NCBI RefSeq assembly: GCF_003860405.1
Contig: NZ_CP034170.1
Location: forward strand, 930,001 to 994,000
Length of the DNA stretch: 64,000 nt
Reading direction: 5' to 3'
Source of the DNA: Nakamurella antarctica
GTDB taxonomy: Bacteria > Actinomycetota > Actinomycetes > Mycobacteriales > Nakamurellaceae
The notes under the pieces are model-generated. The model was not told where the DNA came from. It worked only from the letters and a program-made list of their open reading frames with translations, and ran no database searches. Positions 57,784 to 64,000 of the stretch are shown in pieces. Numbering within the stretch: position 1 is the first letter of the stretch; each line of letters begins with the position of its first letter. A program made the translations under genes and the position numbers.

Positions 57784-58215
57784 GTGAGCGCTCCTGTTGA
57801 TCCACCGCCGCTGTCCATCCTGCCGCCGCCGACGGTGCGAATCGTCGCACTGGTCGCTGCATTCGAAGCATTCGCAGTCTTAGTGGTGGCGGGCGTGGTG
57901 ATCGCCGCGCGCAAAGACGCCGACCTCAAATGGGCGTTGGCCACCGCTGCGTACTTTGTGGCACTCACCGTGTTGATCGCAGCTGTCAGCAAGGGATTGT
58001 TCCAAGGGCGAAGGTGGGCGAGAACCCCAGCGCTTGTGATCAACCTGATCGTCCTGTTGGTGGGCTTTTATCTAGCTTTCCCGAGCGGGCAGCTGGCTCC
58101 GGGGTTGGCGATGATGGTGTTGGGCGGCGCGAGCGTGGGACTTCTCGTCAGCAAATCCAGTTCTGAGTGGATTAAGAGTTTCCCGCCGCTATTTGGGCCA
58201 ATGGCTGACCAGTGA
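57784..58215 (+). CDS. Four-helix membrane protein of unknown function (Rv3217c-like)
   Basis: The 143-residue product has hydrophobic segments at about 19-42, 50-68, 81-98 and 104-121, with short loops and a polar C-terminus. A small integral membrane protein occurs in the same place in mycobacteria. No functional motif is seen. The GTG at 57784 is preceded by TAATCT, suggesting leaderless expression. The 3' end overlaps the convergent GNAT gene by 44 bases. Confidence 0.78.
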   Translation: MSAPVDPPPLSILPPPTVRIVALVAAFEAFAVLVVAGVVIAARKDADLKWALATAAYFVALTVLIAAVSKGLFQGRRWARTPALVINLIVLLVGFYLAFPSGQLAPGLAMMVLGGASVGLLVSKSSSEWIKSFPPLFGPMADQ

Positions 58216-58660
58216 GCCGGAAGACGCTCCACCCCTGCATCGGCACCGCACCGAGCGAGGAGTAAAAGTCAATGGAGGGGGTGTTCCAGTCCAACACCGA
58301 CCACTCCACTCGGGCGTAGCCGCGTTCGGCGGCTATCGAGGCGAGGTTGACCAGCAGCGCCTTGCCAAGTCCCGAGCCGCGGTGCGCGGGTGATACATAG
58401 AGATCCTCGAGATAGATCCCATGCACGCCCTCCCAGGTGGAGTAGTTGAGGAACCACAACGCATACCCGACGACGACGTTACCCACGACGGCAACGTGGC
58501 CGTAGACGGCGGGGGAGTCGGCGAATACGCACGCGATGAGTTTGTCCGTCGTCAGGAAGCACAGCTGGGGCAGCTTCTCGTAGTCGGCGAGGTCGTGCAC
58601 CAGCTGGACGACCGCGTCCACATCCTGTAGCTGGATCGGTCGAATGCGAGGGTCGGACAC
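58172..58660 (-). CDS. GNAT-family N-acetyltransferase
   Basis: The 162-residue product has the GNAT fold with motif A YLEDLYVSPAHRGSGLGKALLVNLA (acetyl-CoA pyrophosphate loop, RGSGLG) and motif B WSVLDWNTPSIDFYSSLGA. It resembles the diamine/spermidine acetyltransferase-like subgroup, but the substrate is not predictable. GTG 58660 follows AAAGG; the frame continues 15 codons upstream. A comparable gene (Rv3216) lies here in mycobacteria. Confidence 0.88.
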   Translation of the reverse strand: MSDPRIRPIQLQDVDAVVQLVHDLADYEKLPQLCFLTTDKLIACVFADSPAVYGHVAVVGNVVVGYALWFLNYSTWEGVHGIYLEDLYVSPAHRGSGLGKALLVNLASIAAERGYARVEWSVLDWNTPSIDFYSSLGAVPMQGWSVFRLTGQPLAQIAAGNS

Positions 58661-58737
58661 GATGAGGCCTTTCGGTGAAAACGGTGGGTGAGTCAGAAAG
58701 TTCAAACCTTGGGGCTGCTTCGATTGCGCAGTAACTC

Positions 58738-59340
58738 TTAGACGACGTGGGTGAGGTCTGGGACATTGGCGTGTTCGATGATCCGAAAGCCGTTGTGGTC
58801 TCCGAGAACGGTAATTGCGGCCGGGTCAAGGGCGATGCCTTGTGCTGCCTGAACCGCCAGCTCAATCCACCGAACGGCTAGAACCCGCGAAATGTGGCCA
58901 TGACAGACCAAGGCGACATCGCCGTTCGCCATTGCCGCCCTGGCCCTGCCCAGCACTCGGTCGGCGCGAGCTTGCGCTTGTGCAGGACTTTCGCCGGTTG
59001 GTCCGGCGCCCCCGTCGCGAAACACCGACCACGCCGGGTTCAACTCACGTATCTGGGGTGTGGTGAGGCCTTCGTAGTCGCCGTAGCCGAATTCGACGAG
59101 TTCGTCATCGGTCTGTGTCACCGCCAGACCGGCCAGCGCCGCCGTCCGTTGGGCGCGCAACCGCGGGCTGACGAGCACTGTTGTGGGCGCAATACCCAGC
59201 CGCTGGAGAACCCAGGGGATTCGTGTGGCCTGCTCCTCGCCGAATGCCGTCAGGTCGATGTCTGTGACCGATGTGTGTCGCCCCGACTGGCTCCACTCGG
59301 TTTGCCCGTGCCGAATGAGGGCGATGCGAGAGTTGCTCAA
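58738..59340 (-). CDS. Histidine phosphatase (phosphoglycerate-mutase-like acid phosphatase)
   Basis: The 200-residue product has the RHG catalytic motif ALIRHGQTEWSQSGRHTSVTDIDL near the N-terminus, LVSPRLRAQRTA, ELVEFGYGDYEG and a second catalytic His in LVCHGHISRVLAVRW. It corresponds to the M. tuberculosis Rv3214 type, shown to be an acid phosphatase rather than a mutase. TTG 59340 has AAAGG six bases upstream; another TTG at 59367 would add nine residues. Confidence 0.88.
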   Translation of the reverse strand: MSNSRIALIRHGQTEWSQSGRHTSVTDIDLTAFGEEQATRIPWVLQRLGIAPTTVLVSPRLRAQRTAALAGLAVTQTDDELVEFGYGDYEGLTTPQIRELNPAWSVFRDGGAGPTGESPAQAQARADRVLGRARAAMANGDVALVCHGHISRVLAVRWIELAVQAAQGIALDPAAITVLGDHNGFRIIEHANVPDLTHVV

Positions 59341-59387
59341 GAATGGCCTTTCTCGGGGTGGCGCCAAGGGCTGAGGGAGTGGTGGGT

Positions 59388-59996
59388 CTAGTGACCGCGG
59401 TGCCGCAGGCTTTCCTCGTACGCCATGCAGACCTCATACGACGGAAGAAGGCCAGAGGCCTGCGCCTGCGCCAAAGTGGGAGCAGCCTCGTCCTTGCCGG
59501 ACAGGGTGAACTCCATTCCTTCTGGCCATGGCAATTTCAGAGCCGGATCGAGGGGGTGGATCCCGTGTTCGCCGCCGGGGTTGTAGCCGGTGGAGCAGAG
59601 GTAGGTCAGGGTCGAGTTGTCCTCGAGCGCTAAGAATCCGTGGCCAAGGCCCTCGGCAAGGTAGACCGCCCGACGGTCCACCGAGTCCAGAAGTACTGCG
59701 TCGACAGCACCGAAAGTTGGTGACCCCAACCGGATGTCGACGATGACGTCGAGCACGGCGCCCGCAGGGCACGTGACATATTTGGCTTGGCCCGGGGGAA
59801 CATCGGCGAAGTGGATCCCGCGCAGGGTCCCGGCTCGGGAAACGCTCAGATTTGCCTGGGCCAGTTCGAGGGGGTGGCCGATAGCGGCGGTGAGATCGGC
59901 GATCTTGAACCATTCCATGAACACGCCACGGTCGTCGCCATGCTGCTGCGGGGTGAATTCGAAGGCGCCTTTGACGGCCAACTCGCGAGTAATCAT
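59388..59996 (-). CDS. rmlC: dTDP-4-dehydrorhamnose 3,5-epimerase family protein
   Basis: The 202-residue cupin shows RmlC features: DDRGVFMEWFK, QANLSVSRAGTLRGIHF (catalytic His), QAKYVTCPAGAVLDVIVDIR and a conserved Tyr-Leu-Cys stretch before YNPGGEHGI. RmlC makes dTDP-4-keto-L-rhamnose for the actinobacterial linker rhamnose or other deoxysugars. No rmlA, B or D genes are adjacent, so the exact sugar is uncertain. ATG 59996 is chosen over a TTG two codons earlier. Confidence 0.88.
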   Translation of the reverse strand: MITRELAVKGAFEFTPQQHGDDRGVFMEWFKIADLTAAIGHPLELAQANLSVSRAGTLRGIHFADVPPGQAKYVTCPAGAVLDVIVDIRLGSPTFGAVDAVLLDSVDRRAVYLAEGLGHGFLALEDNSTLTYLCSTGYNPGGEHGIHPLDPALKLPWPEGMEFTLSGKDEAAPTLAQAQASGLLPSYEVCMAYEESLRHRGH

Positions 59997-60028
59997 GGTC
60001 AAACTTTAGCCGGTGCACCGCGCGGGTC

Positions 60029-60892
60029 TCACACTGGCGAGTGGCCGCCCAGTGCTGCGGTGACGGCGGCGGTCGCAGCCTGCACGGTGGCCGCGAGTTC
60101 GGGCCATCGTTGGTCACAGGGAGTCTGCGCGTCCGCTGGCACATTGGTGGCGGACTCACTTGTTGCCAGCCGGGCCGGCGTCGGCTGGCACAGATGGGCG
60201 AAGGTGACCCCGATCGACGCCACGGCCATCGAACGGTGATCGAAAACAGGCGCCGCGACCGACGCCATCCCAGCACTCACCAACCCGTCCTCCACAGCCC
60301 AGCCGGATCTTCTCGTTGCAGCAAGCGAACGGCGAAGCTCCGGCAAGGATCGGGCGCCGCGGCCGGTGCGGTCGACAAAACTGTCCGTCCCCGGCAGTAA
60401 AGCTCGGACCTGCGCTGCGGGCAGGAAGGCAAGAATCGCCAGACCGGTGGCCGTGAGATGGCTGGGTAACCGGACCCCCACCTCGGTAACGAGAGTGGGC
60501 GGCCGGAAATTGCTCGTCGGTTTTTCCTTCACCACATACAGGGTCTGAGCACCGTGCAGCACCCCCAGGTGAGCGGTCATGGAAACTTTGGCGGCTAGCT
60601 GGTGCAGGATCGGGCGGGCAACGCGCTCCAGCGGCTCCTGTCGCAAGTATGCGGTTCCAACCTCGAACGCAGAAACTCCAAGACCCCAAAGCCGTTGGGA
60701 GGCAATGTGAACAGCGAATCCTGCCGCCGCCAATTCGGTGAGCAAATCGTAGGTGGTGGATCGGGGGAGCCCGAGCTCGCGAGCGATGGTCGCCGCCGAT
60801 TGCGGGGTCGCGCGGGAGGCGAGATAGTTCAGGACACAGAGCCCTTTCCGCAGGGCCGGAGCTCCGCCCTCCCTGGGGTGCATTGATGCCAT
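60029..60892 (-). CDS. IclR-family transcriptional regulator
   Basis: The 287-residue product has an N-terminal winged HTH (about 12-65, LNYLASRATPQSAATIARELGLPRSTTYDLLTELAAAGF) and a GAF-like effector domain (about 85-270). It is divergent from hutH, and a perfect palindrome lies in the 80 bases between, so it probably controls the hut genes in response to histidine or urocanate. ATG 60892 (MASMHPREGG) or 60883 are likely starts; the upstream extension lacks similarity and covers hutH. Confidence 0.88.
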   Translation of the reverse strand: MASMHPREGGAPALRKGLCVLNYLASRATPQSAATIARELGLPRSTTYDLLTELAAAGFAVHIASQRLWGLGVSAFEVGTAYLRQEPLERVARPILHQLAAKVSMTAHLGVLHGAQTLYVVKEKPTSNFRPPTLVTEVGVRLPSHLTATGLAILAFLPAAQVRALLPGTDSFVDRTGRGARSLPELRRSLAATRRSGWAVEDGLVSAGMASVAAPVFDHRSMAVASIGVTFAHLCQPTPARLATSESATNVPADAQTPCDQRWPELAATVQAATAAVTAALGGHSPV

Positions 60893-60901
60893 ACTGCTGA
60901 T

Positions 60902-60919
60902 TGTCCGGTATTCCGGACA
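60902..60919. promoter_or_regulatory. Palindrome in the iclR-hutH divergent region, candidate operator
   Basis: TGTCCGG (60902-60908) and CCGGACA (60913-60919) form a perfect inverted repeat around TATT. It is ten bases upstream of the regulator start and 54 bases before hutH. Size and placement fit an IclR-type operator. Confidence 0.65.
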
Positions 60920-60972
60920 CCAATCTCGCCAGACCCCTTTTGGTAGCCACGTGAAGGGCGTCGAATACAGGG

Positions 60973-62601
60973 ATGAACACCCCCGTCCCCGCAGCCGGCG
61001 TTCGCCCCAACACGGTCCCACCGTCACTACCAATTCCCCTCGTGGAGGGTGCGGAGATCTCACTGGGAAAGGTGTCGTTGGGCACGGATGGGGTGTCGCC
61101 AGCTGACGTGTGGTCAGTAGCGCGCGCGGGCCTGGGCGTCGTAATCACAGATGATGCTGCGGCCGCAATTACCGCTACCCGCGCTGTTATCGATGCGCTG
61201 GCAAGCGATGTCAACCCGCACTACGGGATTTCCACCGGTTTCGGGGCGCTCGCGACAACTCACATTCCTCTTGAGCGCAGGGCTGCGCTGCAGACCTCAC
61301 TGATCCGGTCGCACGCCGCGGGCAGCGGTCCAGCGGTCGAGGTCGAGGTGGTGCGCGCCATGATGCTTTTGCGGCTGGCGACGCTGGCGAGTGGCCGGAC
61401 GGGCATCAAGCTGGAAACCGCCACGTTGCTGGCGGGTTTGATCAGTGCGGGCATTACTCCCGTTGTCTCCGAATACGGTTCGCTGGGTTGCTCCGGCGAC
61501 CTCGCGCCGCTCTCCGCCGTGGCATTGACACTGCTGGGCGAAGGTGAGGTCGACGATGTTCGAGGCGTCCGGATGCCCGCGGCCCAAGCCCTGGCCGCAG
61601 CAGGTCTGGCCCCTGTGCAATTGGCCGAAAAGGAAGGTCTTGCGCTCATCAATGGCACCGATGGCATGCTCGGCCAGCTTGTGCTGGCTGGCGCCGATTT
61701 ACAGATGTTGCTCGACACGGCCGACATCGCCGCCGCCATGAGCGTCGAGGCGCTGATGGGCACCGACCAAGTCTTCAGCGCTGATCTGCAGGCACTTCGG
61801 CCGCACCCCGGTCAAGCGACCGCGGCAGCCCGGATCGCCGCGGTTCTGGCCGACTCGCCGATAGTCGCCTCGCACGCCGGTCCCGACGACACACGGGTGC
61901 AGGACGCGTATTCGCTGCGGTGCGCGCCAGCGGTACACGGCGCCGCCCGCGACACGCTGGACCACGCAATGACGGTGGCAGGGCGAGAACTTCGCTCCAC
62001 CATCGATAACCCGGTGGTACTGCCCGACGGCCGAGTGGAATCGAACGGTAACTTCCATGGCGCGCCCGTGGGGTACGTCCTAGACTTCCTTGCTATCGCA
62101 GCAGCTGACGTTGCTTCGATCAGCGAACGCCGCACCGACCGGATGCTCGACAAAAGCCGCAGTCACGGGCTACCCGCTTTTTTGGCCTTCGAGGTGGGCG
62201 TCGATTCAGGCCACATGATCGCCCAGTACACCCAGGCCGGAATCGTGTCAGAGATGAAACGACTGGCGGTACCCGCATCGGTGGATTCGATTCCGTCGTC
62301 GGCGATGCAGGAAGACCACGTGTCGCTCGGCTGGCATGCGGCGCGCAAGTTGCGCAAATCCGTTGACGGACTCACGCGGGTGCTTGCCATTGAGATCCTC
62401 ACTGCCGCTAGGGCTTTGGACTTCCGCGCGCCCTTGCAGCCCGGCCCCGTGACGGGCGCGGTGCGGGACCTTGTGCGTACCAGGGTGGCGGGCCCGGGGC
62501 CGGATCGCCACCTCGGAGCTGAAATTGATCTTGTTGTAGAACTCGTTGCGTCCGGCCGTGTCGCCCAACTTTTTACCCGAACCCAAGAATCAGGAGTTTG
62601 A
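60973..62601 (+). CDS. hutH: Histidine ammonia-lyase
   Basis: The enzyme deaminates histidine to urocanate. The 542-residue product has the catalytic loop [10 protein letters not shown] (Tyr84) and the MIO region [12 protein letters not shown], where the usual Ala-Ser-Gly reads Cys-Ser-Gly at 173-175; the Ser and Gly that form most of the cofactor are present. [10 protein letters not shown] and QEDHVS also match the family. The first about 30 residues are extra and Pro-rich, so a later start is possible. Two bases separate it from hutU. Confidence 0.93.
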   Translation: MNTPVPAAGVRPNTVPPSLPIPLVEGAEISLGKVSLGTDGVSPADVWSVARAGLGVVITDDAAAAITATRAVIDALASDVNPHYGISTGFGALATTHIPLERRAALQTSLIRSHAAGSGPAVEVEVVRAMMLLRLATLASGRTGIKLETATLLAGLISAGITPVVSEYGSLGCSGDLAPLSAVALTLLGEGEVDDVRGVRMPAAQALAAAGLAPVQLAEKEGLALINGTDGMLGQLVLAGADLQMLLDTADIAAAMSVEALMGTDQVFSADLQALRPHPGQATAAARIAAVLADSPIVASHAGPDDTRVQDAYSLRCAPAVHGAARDTLDHAMTVAGRELRSTIDNPVVLPDGRVESNGNFHGAPVGYVLDFLAIAAADVASISERRTDRMLDKSRSHGLPAFLAFEVGVDSGHMIAQYTQAGIVSEMKRLAVPASVDSIPSSAMQEDHVSLGWHAARKLRKSVDGLTRVLAIEILTAARALDFRAPLQPGPVTGAVRDLVRTRVAGPGPDRHLGAEIDLVVELVASGRVAQLFTRTQESGV

Positions 62602-62603
62602 CC

Positions 62604-64000
62604 ATGACCTCAGGTCCCCGTCCCGTCCGCGCCGCCCGCGGTACCACCCTCACCGCCCGCTCGTGGGCCACCGAGGCGCCGCTGCGGATGTTCCACAACA
62701 ACCTCGACCCCGATGTGGCTGAAAACCCGGACGCGTTGGTGGTGTACGGCGGCACGGGTAAAGCCGCACGCGACTGGAAGTCCTTCGACGCCATCACCCG
62801 CACCCTGACCGATCTCAAGGAGGACGAAACCCTCCTCGTCCAGTCGGGCCGGCCTGTCGGCGTCATGCGTACCCACGAGTGGGCGCCGCGGGTCCTCATT
62901 GCCAACTCAAACCTGGTGCCCGATTGGGCGAACTGGCCGGAGTTCCGTCGGTTGGAAGCCATGGGGCTCACCATGTACGGCCAGATGACGGCTGGCTCCT
63001 GGATTTACATCGGCACCCAGGGCATCGTTCAGGGAACGTACGAGACCTTCGCCGCGGTGGCGGACAAGAGGTTCGGCGGAACCCTCGCCGGTACCTTGAC
63101 TCTCACCGCTGGCCTCGGCGGAATGGGTGGTGCGCAACCGCTCTCGGTCACGATGAACGGCGGTGCGTGCCTCGTCGTCGAATGTGACCCGTGGCGGGCG
63201 AACCGCCGAGTCGAGACCCGCTACCTCGATGTGGTCGCCGATAGCCTCGACCACGGAATCGAACTCGCCGTCCAGGCCAAGAACGATCGCAAGGCGCTTT
63301 CGGTCGGCGTCATCGGTAATGCTGCGGAGGTCTTCGCGGAACTGTTGAGGCGCGGCGTCCCCATCGATATCGTGACCGACCAGACCAGCGCCCACGACCC
63401 GTTGTCCTATCTGCCCACCGGCATCGAGGTGGAGGATTGGCACGAGTACGCAGCGAAGAAGCCGGAAGAGTTCACCGACCGCTCGCGCGATTCGATGGCC
63501 GCGCATGTCGAGGCCATGGTGGGCTTTATGGACGCGGGCGCCGAGGTATTTGATTACGGAAACTCCATCCGCGGCGAAGCCCAATTGGCCGGGTACAGCA
63601 GGGCTTTCGACTTCCCGGGCTTCGTCCCGGCCTATATTCGTCCACTGTTCTGCGAGGGCAAGGGCCCATTCCGCTGGGCCGCGCTCTCCGGCGATCCTGC
63701 CGACATCGCCGCCACCGACAAGGTGATCATGGAGATGTTCCCGGACAACGACAAGCTGCAACGCTGGATGCGGATGGCTCCGGAGAAGATCGCCCATATG
63801 GGCCTGCCGGCGCGCATCTGCTGGCTCGGCTACGGCGAACGACACCTCGCCGGGATGCGGTTCAACGAAATGGTTGCCTCCGGGGAACTTTCGGCGCCCC
63901 TGGTCATCGGCCGCGACCACCTTGATTCCGGTTCGGTGGCTTCGCCGTATCGCGAAACCGAAGCGATGGCCGACGGTAGCGATGCCATCGCGGATTGGCC
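62604..64000 (+). CDS. hutU: Urocanate hydratase, C-terminus beyond window edge
   Basis: Converts urocanate to imidazolonepropionate with tightly bound NAD. About 465 residues are visible. Markers are [50 protein letters not shown], the NAD-binding LGGMGGAQP and the catalytic Cys in [14 protein letters not shown] (about 412). The ATG at 62604 has GGAG eight bases upstream and follows hutH directly, so the two are co-transcribed. The frame is open to the last base. Confidence 0.95.
   Translation, partial: MTSGPRPVRAARGTTLTARSWATEAPLRMFHNNLDPDVAENPDALVVYGGTGKAARDWKSFDAITRTLTDLKEDETLLVQSGRPVGVMRTHEWAPRVLIANSNLVPDWANWPEFRRLEAMGLTMYGQMTAGSWIYIGTQGIVQGTYETFAAVADKRFGGTLAGTLTLTAGLGGMGGAQPLSVTMNGGACLVVECDPWRANRRVETRYLDVVADSLDHGIELAVQAKNDRKALSVGVIGNAAEVFAELLRRGVPIDIVTDQTSAHDPLSYLPTGIEVEDWHEYAAKKPEEFTDRSRDSMAAHVEAMVGFMDAGAEVFDYGNSIRGEAQLAGYSRAFDFPGFVPAYIRPLFCEGKGPFRWAALSGDPADIAATDKVIMEMFPDNDKLQRWMRMAPEKIAHMGLPARICWLGYGERHLAGMRFNEMVASGELSAPLVIGRDHLDSGSVASPYRETEAMADGSDAIADW

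Noticed and set aside
61000-61063. Extended IclR regulator start at 61063
   Set aside because: The extension overlaps hutH and the palindrome and has no HTH similarity; starts at 60892 or 60883 fit the family.

Overview
The window is high-GC chromosomal DNA from a member of the Actinomycetota, probably within or near the Mycobacteriales/Nakamurellales side of the class. Support comes from actinobacterial marker genes: mtrA-mtrB-lpqB, a WhiB1-type protein, a BldD-type regulator, a SigH/RsrA-type redox pair, the mini ribosomal protein bL37, a biotinyl TB7.3-type protein and pdtaS. Many starts are GTG and several transcripts look leaderless. No rRNA, tRNA, CRISPR array, insertion sequence, phage or integrative element was recognised. 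The species cannot be named from the sequence.

Layout. (1) 1-2.7 kb: truncated transglycosylase-like membrane protein, dapE and a LOG-family hydrolase. (2) 2.7-8.0 kb, all rightward: aroC-aroK-aroB, an M24 peptidase, efp and nusB. (3) 8.1-18.8 kb: bldD (leftward), then the pyrimidine operon pyrR-pyrB-pyrC-(membrane protein)-carA-carB-pyrD-pyrF. It has nested overlaps and an apparent PyrR-binding RNA loop in front of pyrR. (4) 18.9-20.6 kb: an SDR epimerase and a Phd/PIN toxin-antitoxin pair with its own palindrome. (5) 20.8-33.6 kb: sahH, tmk, a membrane protein, mtrA-mtrB-lpqB (lpqB carries a frameshift), comF, hpf and secA. (6) 33.6-41.1 kb: DUF6459 protein, LysM protein, conserved actinobacterial unknown, small HTH protein, SAF (CpaB-like) and CpaE-like ATPase, wax-ester-synthase-like acyltransferase, Ala/Pro/Lys-rich protein and DUF6912 protein. 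(7) 41.2-49.5 kb: YceI, GDSL hydrolase, and a leftward aroA-rsgA-FHA/FtsK set. (8) 49.7-59.4 kb: Ser/Thr kinase with unusual domains, YbaK deacylase, sigH-rsrA, bL37, biotinyl protein, pdtaS, whiB1, diacylglycerol-kinase-like protein, membrane protein, GNAT and histidine phosphatase. (9) 59.4-64.0 kb: RmlC-type epimerase, IclR regulator and divergent hutH-hutU (hutU cut by the window edge).

From memory of Mycobacterium tuberculosis, sahH through the phosphatase resembles the Rv3248c-Rv3214 block in inverted orientation, and the aro-efp-nusB and pyr blocks resemble Rv2540c-Rv2533c and Rv1379-Rv1385. The genes are mostly core: aromatic amino acid, pyrimidine and methyl-cycle metabolism, envelope and secretion control (MtrAB/LpqB/SecA), thiol-oxidative stress control (SigH/RsrA) and histidine catabolism.

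The parts least explained by known genes are the structured non-coding stretches before sahH, secA and the GDSL hydrolase gene, the His/Asp-rich repeat tail on NusB, the emfourin-like domain inside the Ser/Thr kinase, and a recurring habit of short tandem duplications at gene ends and promoters. No clearly new defence or mobile system was found.
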